From Chitinophagaceae bacterium (lineage in GTDB: Bacteria > Bacteroidota > Bacteroidia > Chitinophagales > Chitinophagaceae): a DNA stretch of 64,000 bases. The stretch covers positions 434,001 to 498,000 of the forward strand of contig JAFKGQ010000003.1 of assembly GCA_017307755.1 (NCBI GenBank), given 5' to 3'. Under the pieces are notes generated by a model. That model saw nothing but the letters and a program-made list of their open reading frames with translations. It was not told the origin of the DNA and did not search any database. Position 1 is the first letter of the stretch, and each line of letters opens with the position of its first letter. A program made the translations under genes and the position numbers. Positions 42,636 through 52,938 of the stretch are shown one piece after another.

Positions 42636-43508
42636 ATGCCCAATACTTTTGACGAACAATTGCAATTCCTTGTTGATTCTGCCTTGCGGGAAGACGTTGG
42701 GGACGGGGACCATACTACTTTATCCTGTATCCCTCCCGATGCAAGAGGAAAAGCCGTCCTGAAGATCAAACAGGATGGAATTCTCGCCGGCATGGAAATA
42801 GCCGAAAAAATATTCAGGCTGAGGGAGCCTTCTGTTATTTTTACCCCTTTCAAACAGGATGGCGATGTTATGAGAGACGGTGAGGACGCTTTTGAAGCGG
42901 AAGCATCCGTTCATGTCATCCTGCTATGCGAACGGCTTATCCTGAACTGTATGCAACGGATGAGCGGCATTGCTACCCTCACCCGGCAATATGTCGACAA
43001 ACTGCAGAAATATAAGACCCGTGTTCTGGATACCCGCAAGACAACGCCCAATTTCCGTCTCCTAGAGAAAGAAGCCGTACGCATCGGCGGCGGCATCAAC
43101 AATCGTTTTGGCCTTTTCGACATGATCCTGCTGAAGGATAACCACATCGACTATGCCGGCGGCCTGGAAAAGGCCATCGAAAAAGCCAACGCATACCGGC
43201 AGGCCCACCGTCCCCACCTAAAGATAGAAGTGGAAACCCGTAACCTCGATGAAGTACAGCGTGTGCTGGACATCGGGATGGTGGACCGTATCATGCTGGA
43301 TAATTTTACTCCCCGTCAGTTATCCAAAGCGCTTGCTCTTATAGGCGAGCGTTTTGAGACGGAAGCCAGCGGCGGTATCAACCTGAACAATGTCGAGGAT
43401 TATGCCCGTACAGGCGTGGATTATGTCAGCATTGGAGCGCTTATCCACCAGGCAAGGAGCCTGGACCTCAGTATGAAAGCAATTGTTAGCAATCCAAAAC
43501 CGGTATGA
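42636..43508 (+). CDS. nadC: Nicotinate-nucleotide pyrophosphorylase (carboxylating)
   Basis: A 290-residue quinolinate phosphoribosyltransferase, which makes nicotinate mononucleotide from quinolinate and PRPP in NAD synthesis. Key stretches are REDVGDGDHTTLSCIP at the N terminus, RMSGIATLTRQYV, TRKTTPNFRLLEKEAVRIGG, LLKDNHI, and EASGGINLNNVEDYA. The start at 42636 is chosen over an upstream frame because family homology begins there and a -7 box lies four bases ahead. It overlaps the SUI1 gene by ATGA. Confidence 0.94.
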   Translation: MPNTFDEQLQFLVDSALREDVGDGDHTTLSCIPPDARGKAVLKIKQDGILAGMEIAEKIFRLREPSVIFTPFKQDGDVMRDGEDAFEAEASVHVILLCERLILNCMQRMSGIATLTRQYVDKLQKYKTRVLDTRKTTPNFRLLEKEAVRIGGGINNRFGLFDMILLKDNHIDYAGGLEKAIEKANAYRQAHRPHLKIEVETRNLDEVQRVLDIGMVDRIMLDNFTPRQLSKALALIGERFETEASGGINLNNVEDYARTGVDYVSIGALIHQARSLDLSMKAIVSNPKPV

Positions 43509-43846
43509 GCAAGAGAAAACCAAATTCTTCCGGCATTGTTTATTCCACTGATCCGGACTTCAGGATGGACGAAGACCTTCCCCAGGAAGGAACCCTGGCC
43601 CCCCGTCAGCAAAAACTGCGTATAAAACTGGATACCAAACAGCGGGCTGGTAAAGCGGTGACCCTTGTAGAAGGCTTCCTTGGCACGACTGCCGACCTGG
43701 AAGAACTGGGTAAAAAATTAAAAACCCATTGCGGCACCGGCGGCTCCGTAAAAGACGGGCTCATTCTTGTACAAGGGGATCATCGGGATAAGATCCTGCA
43801 ATGGCTGCTGAAGAACGACTACAGTCAGTCGAAAAAAGCCGGGTAA
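43505..43846 (+). CDS. SUI1/eIF1-like translation factor (YciH type)
   Basis: A 113-residue protein with the SUI1 domain in the C-terminal two thirds: LRIKLDTKQRAGKAVTLVEGF, ADLEELGKKLKTHCGTGGSVKDGLI, and VQGDHRDKILQWL. Bacterial members resemble eukaryotic initiation factor 1 and E. coli YciH, which influences initiation accuracy in vitro. It is coupled to nadC by a four-base overlap and followed ten bases later by a small membrane protein. Confidence 0.9.
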   Translation: MSKRKPNSSGIVYSTDPDFRMDEDLPQEGTLAPRQQKLRIKLDTKQRAGKAVTLVEGFLGTTADLEELGKKLKTHCGTGGSVKDGLILVQGDHRDKILQWLLKNDYSQSKKAG

Positions 43847-43855
43847 TCAGATGTC

Positions 43856-44119
43856 ATGAATAATCCCTTGTTTTTTGCCTTGCTGGTCACGTTGTGTATC
43901 GCCAGTGCGTTGACCACCGTAGTCAGCTTTGTGCTTTATCTAAAGGCCCGGACAGCTGAAAGAGATCACCCCGATGAGATGGGACCCGATAGTCATCGCA
44001 GACACGGGGAACTCCTCCGGAAGGAACGGCTTTATCAATCCATACATTTTATTTCCCTGTTCGTCTTTGTAGTGCTGGGGGTGCTGATCCTGATAGCAAT
44101 ATCCAGGCGGATCGATTGA
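43856..44119 (+). CDS. Small two-helix membrane protein
   Basis: An 87-residue protein with two hydrophobic helices (LFFALLVTLCIASALTTVVSFVLYL and FISLFVFVVLGVLILIAI) joined by a charged loop with HPDEMGPDSHRRHG. I do not recognise a family. It is the last gene of the nadC-SUI1 run. Real coding is likely from its position and from the helix layout. Confidence 0.6.
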   Translation: MNNPLFFALLVTLCIASALTTVVSFVLYLKARTAERDHPDEMGPDSHRRHGELLRKERLYQSIHFISLFVFVVLGVLILIAISRRID

Positions 44120-44156
44120 TCCCCCCGGATGATCTTACGGATGGGTAAGGGGACGG

Positions 44157-45608
44157 CTATTGTCCCTGGGCAAGCGAGTAAGCCTTTTTATCACTCCACA
44201 TGTTGAGGAGCTCGGACGAGCATATCTTAAAATCGCCGCTCAGGCTGACATATAACCCCAGCACGTCCTGCTGATTGAGCGGTGATCCGTCGATGCTCTC
44301 AAATCGGACATTGTATTGGTTGACGAGATTCGTATAGACGGAGCCGGTAGGCCATACCTGCGTACCCCTGTTGCTGATGTTGATCAGGTTGAATTTCACG
44401 CCTGCATGGCGTTGACAACGTTTGGCGATGGTTTCGGGCTGTTCGGAGCTTTCGATAAAAAGGTCTACTCCGACAATGAACTCTTTCTGCATCTCCTCGG
44501 AAACCATCATCTCGTTGCGGGTGAGTTTGAAAGCCGTTTGAGTGACGGGCATGTTGGGCAACAGCGGCCGGGCCATGTGCTCCGGCGTCTTACCGAAGTT
44601 GCTGACGATGGCCGCAGCGAAATCAGTCGTATTTAGGGACGGCGTACGCTTGTCGCCGAAATCTCCCGTATGAACTCCCTGTTCCAACGTATACAGCAGC
44701 GCATTCTCGATGACAGCGGCGTTTTCCATCAGACCCAGATGACGAAGCATGGATATGCCGCTGAGGAGCAGAGCCGTGGGGTTGGCGATATTCCTGCCTG
44801 CAATATCCGGGGCCGTACCGTGGACGGCCTCAAAAATAGCAATATGGTCGCCGATGTTGGCCGAAGGGGCAAACCCCAGTCCGCCTACCAGTCCGGCACA
44901 GAGATCAGAGATAATGTCGCCCTGCAGGTTGGTGAGCACTACCACATCGAATTCCTGGGGACGTACCACCAGCTTCATGGCCAGATCATCCACGATGACA
45001 TCATCAGCCTTCAGGTCCGGGTATTCTTTTGCTACTTCCTGGAAACATTCCAGAAACAGTCCATCCGTCAGCTTCATGATATTCGCCTTGTGACCGCAGG
45101 TAATACGGCGGGCGCCTTTTTTCTTTGCCATTTCAAATGCGTACTTGATCACCTGCAGACTGCCCGGCCGGGTGATAAAACGGCGGCTGAGGGCCACGTC
45201 CTGGGTCAGCATATGCTCGATGCCGCCATAGGTATCTTCGATATTCTCGCGTACGATGGTGATGTCTATGGGGATACCGGCTTTGGAGAACACCGTATCA
45301 ACTCCATGTAATGTCTGGAATACCCGTTTGTTGGCATAGGTGTTCCAGGTCTTGCGGGCCGTCACATTCACGCTTTTCACCCCTTTGCCTTTGGGCGTTT
45401 CCATCGGTCCTTTAAATAAGATCCCCAACTCTTCGATCGTATGTTTGGCCTCCGGTGTCATCCCATTGGAAAAGCCCTTGTCAAATACCCACTTACCCAT
45501 GTCTACGAATATATACTCCAGGGGAACTTTTCCTTCCTTGAAAATGTTAAGTACTGCATCCATGATCTCTGGGCCAATGCCATCTCCTTTTGCTACTGCG
45601 ATCTTCAT
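44157..45608 (-). CDS. icd: NADP-dependent isocitrate dehydrogenase
   Basis: A 483-residue enzyme of the isocitrate/isopropylmalate dehydrogenase family: KGDGIGPEIMD at the N terminus, REN in IVRENIEDTYGG, KANIMKLTDGLF, LTNLQGDIISDLCAGLVGGLG, and EAVHGTAPDIAGRNIANPTA. It oxidises isocitrate to 2-oxoglutarate in the TCA cycle. It has the roughly 480-residue form with an extra C-terminal domain found in Bacteroidota and Rickettsia, longer than the 416-residue E. coli enzyme. NADP preference is assumed from the subfamily. Confidence 0.93.
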   Translation of the reverse strand: MKIAVAKGDGIGPEIMDAVLNIFKEGKVPLEYIFVDMGKWVFDKGFSNGMTPEAKHTIEELGILFKGPMETPKGKGVKSVNVTARKTWNTYANKRVFQTLHGVDTVFSKAGIPIDITIVRENIEDTYGGIEHMLTQDVALSRRFITRPGSLQVIKYAFEMAKKKGARRITCGHKANIMKLTDGLFLECFQEVAKEYPDLKADDVIVDDLAMKLVVRPQEFDVVVLTNLQGDIISDLCAGLVGGLGFAPSANIGDHIAIFEAVHGTAPDIAGRNIANPTALLLSGISMLRHLGLMENAAVIENALLYTLEQGVHTGDFGDKRTPSLNTTDFAAAIVSNFGKTPEHMARPLLPNMPVTQTAFKLTRNEMMVSEEMQKEFIVGVDLFIESSEQPETIAKRCQRHAGVKFNLINISNRGTQVWPTGSVYTNLVNQYNVRFESIDGSPLNQQDVLGLYVSLSGDFKICSSELLNMWSDKKAYSLAQGQ

Positions 45609-45628
45609 ATGTTATTATATTATATCTG

Positions 45629-45649
45629 TAACTTTGAAGGGCAAAATTA
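45629..45649. promoter_or_regulatory. Divergent -7 boxes for icd and apaG
   Basis: On the + strand TAACTTTG (45629-45636) faces apaG; on the minus strand TAATTTTG (45642-45649) faces icd, 33 bases before its ATG. Both are perfect TAnnTTTG matches only five bases apart, so the two promoters may compete. No clear -33 element. Confidence 0.5.
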
Positions 45650-45697
45650 AGCCAGATTTTCCGCTGATTTTGATTAATTTTAGATAAAATTGATTAG

Positions 45698-46084
45698 ATG
45701 GCAAACAAGATCTCAGAAGGCGTGGAGGTGAGCGTTGAGACCTTTTATCAACCGGATTACTCCAACCCCCTTTCCGGTGAATACATGTTTGCCTATCGCA
45801 TTACCATCGAAAATCACAACAATTTTTCTGTAAAGCTGCACCGGCGCCACTGGCATATCTTTGACAGCAATGGCAGTTATAGAGAAGTGGAGGGTGAAGG
45901 AGTGGTTGGCGTTCAACCCATTCTCAATCCGGGAGAACGCTATCAGTATGTCAGCGGATGTAACCTGCGTACGGAAATGGGAAAAATGTACGGTTCCTAT
46001 ACGATGGAGAACCTCAATAATAAGAAAAGCTTCGAGGTCAATATCCCCATTTTTGAAATGATCGTCCCCTTCAAGATGAATTAA
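45698..46084 (+). CDS. apaG: ApaG domain protein
   Basis: A 128-residue protein that is almost entirely an ApaG fibronectin-III-like domain: VEVSVETFYQPDYSNPLSGEYMFAYRITIENHNNFSVKLHRRHWHI, EGVVGVQPILNPGERYQYVSGC and MYGSYTM. It is linked genetically to cobalt/magnesium phenotypes in enterobacteria; the biochemical role is uncertain. It is a single gene divergent from icd. Confidence 0.92.
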   Translation: MANKISEGVEVSVETFYQPDYSNPLSGEYMFAYRITIENHNNFSVKLHRRHWHIFDSNGSYREVEGEGVVGVQPILNPGERYQYVSGCNLRTEMGKMYGSYTMENLNNKKSFEVNIPIFEMIVPFKMN

Positions 46085-46160
46085 CACAAGATGAATTAAC
46101 ATTTTCTGTGCAACGCATGGCCCGCCCGGGTTGTCAAAAGGGGGATATAATCACCGAGTG

Positions 46161-46490
46161 ATGAAAGTTTTAACTCCCCTTCTGGCCTTTACGCTCCTTT
46201 TCTCTGCCTGCAGCAAGAAGGATACGCTATCCACTCCCGGCGGCGAAATCACCGGGCAGCTGAAATATGGCGGAGGTCCGGCCGCGGACGGTTATGGGTA
46301 TTATATGACCACAGATAGTACGCATGAGACGCTCAGCCTGCAGAACCTGCCTGCCGAGTACAGACATACGGACGTCAATGCGCATATAGCTGTCAGGTTC
46401 TTTGATACAGGCCAGACGATGACCATGAAGGCGCTGCCGGGCAGCGTCGGCCCTCGCATCGTCGTTGTCCGAGCTATCCGCAAATTATAA
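46161..46490 (+). CDS. Small lipoprotein of unknown function
   Basis: A 109-residue protein with a lipoprotein signal (lipobox FSAC, then SKKD) at the chosen ATG 46161. The mature part (GEITGQLKYGGGPAADGYGYYM) has no recognised domain but looks like a short beta-rich domain. Its stop overlaps the end of the convergent OPT transporter by six bases. Confidence 0.6.
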   Translation: MKVLTPLLAFTLLFSACSKKDTLSTPGGEITGQLKYGGGPAADGYGYYMTTDSTHETLSLQNLPAEYRHTDVNAHIAVRFFDTGQTMTMKALPGSVGPRIVVVRAIRKL

Positions 46491-48533
46491 AGCTTCTTCC
46501 TTCTTGATGGCCGTCCTGTAAAGGACATAGCCCATGACGGCAAAAAAGGCGATGCCGAGCAGGTAATACCCTGTTTCTCCCAGCGCGCCCGTCATGGATG
46601 CTTCCACACTCACTTTTTTCAGGAAGGCGACCACTTTATCCGGAATATTCAGAAAGGCAAAAATGACCCCCATCAACGCGCCTCCCGCCACAAGGCCTGT
46701 GGCAAACAGGTTTCCTCTTTCCAGTTCTTCTTCCCCTTCTTTGGTCACTAACCCTCTTCTCTTTTTCGCCTTGTCTGCAAAGCTGCGGATCATACCCCCG
46801 ATGTAGATAGGCAGTGTAGTAGAGATAGGCAGGTATACGCCGATGGCAAAGCTGAGGGCCCGAACGCCGCATAGCTCCATGACCAGGGCCAGAAAGGCGC
46901 CTGCCAGTACAAAGTTCCAGTCAAGTTTTCCCCCTTGTATGCCTTTTATGAGTGTGGCCATCAGTGTGGCCTGAGGCGCACCATAGGTAGTGCCAATGGC
47001 ATGCTTTATACCCTGGGCTTGCAGCTCGGCATTGGGTATATCCAATATTTTGATGGTAAAACCTACGGCCAGAGCGGAAACGATGACGCCGATGAAAAGC
47101 GCTAACTGTTGATAACGTGGCGTTGCTCCGACGAGGAAGCCTGTCTTCAGGTCCTGTGAAGTACCTCCTGCGTTGGATGCGGCGATACAAACCATTCCTC
47201 CTACTACGAGGGCCATGGCTTCATACCCTTTACCCCCCCAGCCTACGGCCAGGAAGATGAGACAGGTACCCATGATGGTGGCGATAGTCATGCCGGAGAC
47301 GGGGCTGTTGGAAGACCCGATAAGACCTACGATACGGGAGGCCACTGTAACGAAAAAAGCACCGAATACCAGGATCAGCACACCGATGAGCAGACGGCTG
47401 AAAAAATTATCTCCGGGGATGATGTTCAGACAGGCGATCAACAGTATCAGGCCTACGCTGCCGAATAATACCACTTTCAGGCTCAGGTCGCGTTCTGTAC
47501 GGATGCGGCTTTCTGTACCTTTTTCTTTTACTGAGCCGATGCTTTCTTTAAAGGAAGAGACGATGGTGGGAATGGTTTTGATCAGGGTGATCAGCCCGCC
47601 CATGGCGACAGCCCCGGCGCCGATCTGCCGGATATAGGCACGGTAGATCGCTGTGGCAGGATCTGCAAATGTCTTCGTGATGGGATCCCATTTTCCCGGG
47701 CCGCCGGCTGTGGATATATCCTTCAGAAATCCCAGCTTTACTTCCTGTAGGGCGATGGTCACCGGGTTTACTAAAGAGGCCAGCAGGGGCTGCATGACCA
47801 GCCAGCTCAGTACGCTGCCGGCGAACAGGGTACCGGCAATGCGGGCTCCGACAATATATCCTAAACCCATGTATTCCGGGGTAATGTCGGCGGAAACCTG
47901 TGCGGAAGGAAAAATGGAGTTCAGGGATTTGCTTTTCACCGTATCGAATATGGGTGTTTCGGCGATTATTTTGAACATCTTTTGCAGCAGGGCATAGACA
48001 AAGGCAAAGCCAAGACCCTGAAAGGCCGTCCGGGCAAAGGTGCCCCCTTTTTCTCCCGCGATCAGCACTGAAGCGCAGGCCGTTCCTTCAGGATAAGGCA
48101 GGGTTTCATGCTCTTTTACGATAAGACTGCGTCGCAGGGGGATCATCAATAGTGTCCCCATGATACCTCCAAAAATGGAGAGGATGAAGATGACAGCGTA
48201 ATTAAAATAATCCCCGGACTCCGCTGAGGAAAGAAAAAGGAATCCCGGCAGGGTGAATACTACGCCTGCCGCTATGCTTTCGCTGGCGCTGCCGGTGGTC
48301 TGGATGATATTATTCTCCAGGATGGTGGTCTTGAATAATTTCCGGCCCAGCGTGATCGCCAGTACCGCGATGGGAATGGAGGCCGATACGGTCAGACCTG
48401 CTTTCAGGGCGAGATATACGGTGGAGGCGCCAAAGAGGATACCAAAGATGCTGCCCATCAGCAACGCCTTGAACGTAAATTCCTTCATTTGGGTTTCGGC
48501 ACTGACAAAGGGTTGAAATTTCTTCTCAGCCAT
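46485..48533 (-). CDS. OPT family oligopeptide transporter
   Basis: A 682-residue transporter with about 14-16 membrane helices. Family stretches include [19 protein letters not shown] and [21 protein letters not shown] at the start, [16 protein letters not shown], and [19 protein letters not shown] in the second half. OPT proteins import small peptides or metal chelates by proton symport. It lies 18 bases downstream of a POT-family peptide transporter on the same strand, so the two probably form a peptide uptake operon. Confidence 0.92.
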   Translation of the reverse strand: MAEKKFQPFVSAETQMKEFTFKALLMGSIFGILFGASTVYLALKAGLTVSASIPIAVLAITLGRKLFKTTILENNIIQTTGSASESIAAGVVFTLPGFLFLSSAESGDYFNYAVIFILSIFGGIMGTLLMIPLRRSLIVKEHETLPYPEGTACASVLIAGEKGGTFARTAFQGLGFAFVYALLQKMFKIIAETPIFDTVKSKSLNSIFPSAQVSADITPEYMGLGYIVGARIAGTLFAGSVLSWLVMQPLLASLVNPVTIALQEVKLGFLKDISTAGGPGKWDPITKTFADPATAIYRAYIRQIGAGAVAMGGLITLIKTIPTIVSSFKESIGSVKEKGTESRIRTERDLSLKVVLFGSVGLILLIACLNIIPGDNFFSRLLIGVLILVFGAFFVTVASRIVGLIGSSNSPVSGMTIATIMGTCLIFLAVGWGGKGYEAMALVVGGMVCIAASNAGGTSQDLKTGFLVGATPRYQQLALFIGVIVSALAVGFTIKILDIPNAELQAQGIKHAIGTTYGAPQATLMATLIKGIQGGKLDWNFVLAGAFLALVMELCGVRALSFAIGVYLPISTTLPIYIGGMIRSFADKAKKRRGLVTKEGEEELERGNLFATGLVAGGALMGVIFAFLNIPDKVVAFLKKVSVEASMTGALGETGYYLLGIAFFAVMGYVLYRTAIKKEEAL

Positions 48534-48551
48534 TACTTGAATTTTTTGAGG

Positions 48552-50228
48552 TTAGGCTTCGCCCGTTTTTTCGCGGACGACGCGGTTCAGAGATTTGATA
48601 CGGCTAAAGATCAGGATGCCCCCGAGCGTAGCTGCCGCAAACCATACGAGAAAGAAAGACTTTTTATCGGGGAATTTATCCCAGGCGCTTGTCATCAGCC
48701 CGGCGATCTTCCCTCCCAGCGACATGGTAAGGAACCAGCCGCCCATCAGCAGGGAGGTCAGCCGTGGCGGCGCCAGTTTGGACACCAGCGACAGACCCAT
48801 GGGGCTTAGAAAAACCTCCGCTACCGTAATGATAAAATAGGTCCCCCACAGCCATCCCGCGGATACTTTATAATGGTAGATGGACGGTACGGAGATCACG
48901 GCAAACACCATCAGCAGCGAAGAAAGACCGGACGTAAATAGCGCGATCCCGAATTTGGCCGCTGTGGTAGGCTCCTTATTCCTTTTTCGGAGCCAGCTGA
49001 AAAGCAGCACCAGCAAAGGGGTAAGGGTAACAATAAAGAAGGGGCCGATGGACTGATATAATTCCGCATTGGCCAGTTTTTGTTCCTCGCCGGACGGAGG
49101 CCATTGCTCCCGGGGCACATTATTATAATAGGGGTCCGGTCCGATGGTCTTTATGATATTACCACTGGGGTCCTTCACGGGCATCAGATGATCGTCCAGT
49201 TTTTCCGTTTCCCTGGGGGTGGTGCTCACCGTCTGCATCAGACCCCACGAATCCGCCAGCTTTCTTACCACGGGTGAATTGAGCGACCTGTCCGTATGTC
49301 TTTCAGCCCAAAGGGTATAAGCCGTAAAATTCTGGTAGTACAATGCCCAGAAGATGACGGAGGCGCCAAAGATGAACAGCAAGGCCCCTATGCCCTTTTT
49401 GTCCTCCCCCCTGGCCCTGGCCCAGAGAGAGATAAAATAGAAGATGACGGGTATGCAGGCAAAAATAAAGGCGTCGCTGGCATGACTGCCCATGATCGTA
49501 ATGTGAAAACGGCCGGGTAGAAAATAGCCGATCATCGCAAACACCAGGGCTGGGACCAGGACATAGAGCGCCATTTTGGATAATGGCATATCCTCCGGCT
49601 GGGCCGGTTTCCGGACATTACCTTCCCTGACCTTTGAGAGATTGAGCCCGAAGGTGATCAGGGCGATGATCATTCCCACGCCGGCTGCACCGAAAGCATA
49701 TCCCCACCCATATTTATTACGGAGATAGGCAGCCACGAAGTTGCAAAAAAGGGCACCGATGTTGATGCCCATATAAAAGATGTTGTATGCGTTGTCTTTC
49801 AGCGGCTTCAGGTCCTCCCGGTTGTAGATATTACCCAGCAGGGTACTGATATTCGGCTTAAAAAAACCATTGCCGACAATGATCAAACCCAAGGAAATAT
49901 ACATGGCCGTATCTCCCGGCAGGGTCAGACCCAGGTATCCTGCGGCCAGCAGGGAGCCTCCAATAAAAATAGACTTTATATAGCCCAGGTACCGGTCGGC
50001 AATAAGACCTCCTATAAAAGGAGGAAGCCAGATGAGGGCGATAAAGCTGCCGGTGATGTCAGCCGCAGTGCTGGCCTGAAGACCCTTGCCTCCCGTCTTG
50101 TCATCCAATAGATATAACAAAAGGATACCTGCGATAAGATAGTAAGCAAAACGTTCCCACATTTCCGTCAAAAAAAGGACGTACAGTGCCTTGGGATGCC
50201 TGCCAGTCCGGGTGGTCGGTGAACTCAT
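48552..50228 (-). CDS. POT/PTR family proton-dependent oligopeptide transporter
   Basis: A 558-residue MFS transporter with PTR2 signatures: FLTEMWERFAYYLIAGILLLYL (the ExxER-type motif on helix 1) and YNIFYMGINIGALFCNFVAAYLR on helix 5. It imports di- and tripeptides with protons. A loop insertion of about 100 residues between helices (SWGLMQTVSTTPRETEKL to GEEQKLANAEL) is longer than in E. coli DtpA and common in Bacteroidota members. It is followed by the OPT gene after 18 bases. Confidence 0.92.
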   Translation of the reverse strand: MSSPTTRTGRHPKALYVLFLTEMWERFAYYLIAGILLLYLLDDKTGGKGLQASTAADITGSFIALIWLPPFIGGLIADRYLGYIKSIFIGGSLLAAGYLGLTLPGDTAMYISLGLIIVGNGFFKPNISTLLGNIYNREDLKPLKDNAYNIFYMGINIGALFCNFVAAYLRNKYGWGYAFGAAGVGMIIALITFGLNLSKVREGNVRKPAQPEDMPLSKMALYVLVPALVFAMIGYFLPGRFHITIMGSHASDAFIFACIPVIFYFISLWARARGEDKKGIGALLFIFGASVIFWALYYQNFTAYTLWAERHTDRSLNSPVVRKLADSWGLMQTVSTTPRETEKLDDHLMPVKDPSGNIIKTIGPDPYYNNVPREQWPPSGEEQKLANAELYQSIGPFFIVTLTPLLVLLFSWLRKRNKEPTTAAKFGIALFTSGLSSLLMVFAVISVPSIYHYKVSAGWLWGTYFIITVAEVFLSPMGLSLVSKLAPPRLTSLLMGGWFLTMSLGGKIAGLMTSAWDKFPDKKSFFLVWFAAATLGGILIFSRIKSLNRVVREKTGEA

Positions 50229-50368
50229 TCGATGATTTATTGGAGCCTAAAATACAGATAAATCCCATACTTCCTGCCCTGACAGACATTTAATGGACAA
50301 AACCTTAAATTTGCCCCGCCCGCCACCTTATGAAGAGGACTTATAAGTTTAGGAATCAAAATAGACCC

Positions 50369-51646
50369 ATGAATATTTTACTGTTAGGCTCCGGTGGTAG
50401 AGAGCATGCGCTGGCATGGAAGCTGGCCGGCAGCAATCTCTGCACCTCACTGTTCATCGCTCCCGGGAATGCAGGCACTGCTGCATGCGGTACCAACGTT
50501 GATCTTTCCCCCGTGGATTTTGAAGGCATCAGGAAATTTTGTTCCAAACAAAGTATCGGATTGGTGGTCGTTGGACCTGAAGAACCCCTGGTAAGGGGCA
50601 TCGTGGATTTCTTTGCAACGGATGCTGTCCTGCAGACGATACCCGTCATCGGCCCTTCTGCAAAGGGTGCGTTGCTGGAAGGCAGTAAGGCTTTTTCCAA
50701 GAAATTCATGGAGCGTCACAATATCCCTACCGCCTCTTATCGTGAGTTCAATACCGGCAATTCCGCAGAAGGCATCAGCTATCTGCAGCAACATTCATTG
50801 CCCATCGTATTAAAGGCGGACGGACTGGCTGCCGGCAAGGGGGTGGTGATCTGTCAGAACCACATCGAGGCGGTGGCGGAGTTTGAGCTGATGCTGCAGG
50901 GAAAGTTCGGTGAGGCTGGCAGTAAGGTCGTGGTAGAGGAGTTCCTGTCGGGCATCGAAATGTCCGTTTTTGTGCTGACAGACGGGCATCATTATGTTGT
51001 TCTGCCGGAGGCGAAGGATTACAAGCGGGTGGGCGAAGGCGATAAAGGCCCCAACACAGGGGGAATGGGCGCTGTTAGCCCGGTGCCTTTCGCAGACGAT
51101 ACTTTTATGTCCAAAATAACCCAACGGATCATTATTCCAACCGTGGAGGGTCTTGAAAAAGAGAATATTGATTATAAAGGGTTCATCTTTATCGGGGTTA
51201 TCAAGGTCGGGGAAGATCCATATGTCATCGAATACAATTGCCGGATGGGCGATCCTGAGACGGAGGTGGTGGTGCCCCGTTTGAAAAATGACCTGGTAGA
51301 GCTTTTCCTGGCGGCGGCGGAACAAAGGCTCGATAAGGTGAAGATCGAAATGGATCCACGTACCTGTTGTACCATCGTAGCGGTCAGCGGCGGCTATCCC
51401 GGCAGCTATGAAAAAGGGTTCCCTATTGCGGGACTGGAAGAACCTTTGTCCGGCGACAGCCTGGTGTTTCATGCAGGGACCCGCAAGGAAAAAGATCAGG
51501 TAGTTACCAGCGGGGGGCGTGTCTTGTGCGTCACTTCTTTTGCCGACACTGTCTACGAGGCTGTCGACAAATCGAGGGATGTATTGGAAAACGTCTATTT
51601 TGAAGGTATCTACTACCGGCGTGACATCGGATACGAATTTTTGTAG
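50369..51646 (+). CDS. purD: Phosphoribosylamine--glycine ligase
   Basis: A 425-residue ATP-grasp enzyme, GARS, that makes glycinamide ribonucleotide in purine synthesis. It begins MNILLLGSGGREHALAWKL and has VGPEEPLVRGIVDFF, GPSAKGALLEGSKAFSKKFM, LKADGLAAGKGVVI, and NTGGMGAVSPVPF. The ATG at 50369 fits the family start; the earlier one at 50330 adds thirteen residues with no homology. It is followed 13 bases later by tryptophan dioxygenase. Confidence 0.95.
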   Translation: MNILLLGSGGREHALAWKLAGSNLCTSLFIAPGNAGTAACGTNVDLSPVDFEGIRKFCSKQSIGLVVVGPEEPLVRGIVDFFATDAVLQTIPVIGPSAKGALLEGSKAFSKKFMERHNIPTASYREFNTGNSAEGISYLQQHSLPIVLKADGLAAGKGVVICQNHIEAVAEFELMLQGKFGEAGSKVVVEEFLSGIEMSVFVLTDGHHYVVLPEAKDYKRVGEGDKGPNTGGMGAVSPVPFADDTFMSKITQRIIIPTVEGLEKENIDYKGFIFIGVIKVGEDPYVIEYNCRMGDPETEVVVPRLKNDLVELFLAAAEQRLDKVKIEMDPRTCCTIVAVSGGYPGSYEKGFPIAGLEEPLSGDSLVFHAGTRKEKDQVVTSGGRVLCVTSFADTVYEAVDKSRDVLENVYFEGIYYRRDIGYEFL

Positions 51647-51658
51647 TTTGTCCAAAAC

Positions 51659-52681
51659 ATGCTTATGTCTAACGAAGTCCATTACGGCGACTATTTGCAA
51701 TTGAATAAGATCCTGGGCGCACAGGACCCCGAGAGCTTCCGGCGCGGGGAGCCTGCCCATGACGAGATGCTGTTTATCGTCATCCATCAGGCCTATGAGC
51801 TTTGGTTCAAGCAGCTTTTGTTCGAGACAGAGTCCGTCATCCGGATCATGCAGCAGCCATCTCTCAATGACAATTCCCCCGAGCTACAGACCGTCGTCCA
51901 CCGTCTTGCCCGTTGCGGGACCATCCTGAAAGTGCTGGTGCACCAGATCGACATCATGGAAACCATGACTCCCATGGATTTCCTGGACTTCCGGGATATG
52001 CTCCGGCCTGCTTCGGGCTTTCAGAGCTGGCAGTTCAAATTGCTGGAAGCCCGGCTGGGACTTAAATTCCAGCATCGTTATGGACAGGAATACTATATCT
52101 CGCAGCTGCGGCAGCCGGAGATCGATATCATCAAGACGGCCGAGCGGGAACCCTCCCTTCTGCAACAGGTGAACAGCTGGTTGGAACGGATGCCTTTTGG
52201 CGAGGGATTCTGGACGGGTTACAGACAACGCTACCAGGAATCTTTAGCCGACAACGAAAAGTCCAACCTCGAACTCTTCGACAGGATATTCTTCGGTGAC
52301 GCCTTACCGGAGGGACCATCCGGAGAAGGCCGCTCGCTTTCTTCTCCCGCCTGCCGGGCAGCATTGTTCATCATGCTCTACCGGGGGTATCCTATCTTAC
52401 AGCTTCCTTTCCAGGTACTGAATCAACTGCTGGAGATAGACGAACAACTGAGCACCTGGCGTTACCGGCATATGAGCATGGTGCATCGTATGATCGGCAC
52501 CCGTATTGGGACGGGAGGCAGCACAGGCAAGGATTATCTTGGCGCGGCGCTGAACAAACATCATCTGTTCAAAGAGATCGCCGCCCTCACCAGCTTTCTC
52601 ATTGAAAGGAAAAGACTGCCACAACTGGATGCCGATGTGGAAAGACGGCTTGGATTTGTCAGCGTTTCAAAAAATTTTTGA
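51659..52681 (+). CDS. Tryptophan 2,3-dioxygenase
   Basis: A 340-residue heme enzyme of the TDO family. It has HYGDYLQLNKIL at the start, HDEMLFIVIHQAYELWFKQLLFE (substrate contacts and the active-site His), FRDMLRPASGFQSWQFK, HMSMVHRMIGTRIGTGGSTG with the heme-ligand His and the Thr loop, and LGAAL. It oxidises L-tryptophan to N-formylkynurenine. No kynurenine pathway partners are next to it. It is somewhat longer than the 280-residue bacterial TDO types. The ATG at 51665 is an alternative start. Confidence 0.9.
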   Translation: MLMSNEVHYGDYLQLNKILGAQDPESFRRGEPAHDEMLFIVIHQAYELWFKQLLFETESVIRIMQQPSLNDNSPELQTVVHRLARCGTILKVLVHQIDIMETMTPMDFLDFRDMLRPASGFQSWQFKLLEARLGLKFQHRYGQEYYISQLRQPEIDIIKTAEREPSLLQQVNSWLERMPFGEGFWTGYRQRYQESLADNEKSNLELFDRIFFGDALPEGPSGEGRSLSSPACRAALFIMLYRGYPILQLPFQVLNQLLEIDEQLSTWRYRHMSMVHRMIGTRIGTGGSTGKDYLGAALNKHHLFKEIAALTSFLIERKRLPQLDADVERRLGFVSVSKNF

Positions 52682-52938
52682 CCGGGGATGTACCTGCAAC
52701 ATACGTAAGTGATTTTTTTTTCGTTCTGTACAGTAAGTTTTACCCTTTGAAGACAGCCTTCAAAAAAAAATTTGGCAGTTAAAGTTTTGTGGAAAATAAT
52801 CGCATGAATCAAGGGTTTCACCTTTGTAATTCAAATTATTTCCTTCAATTTTGCTGACCAATAGGACAGGGTGGGCCAAGACCTGCCGGCCGAGGGTGTA
52901 CAAACGCCGACTTTTAAAAATCTGACCTTTATACTAAA

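Noticed and set aside
50810..51787. 325-codon minus-strand frame over purD and the start of tryptophan dioxygenase
   Set aside because: Spans two real genes in antisense and shows no family features.
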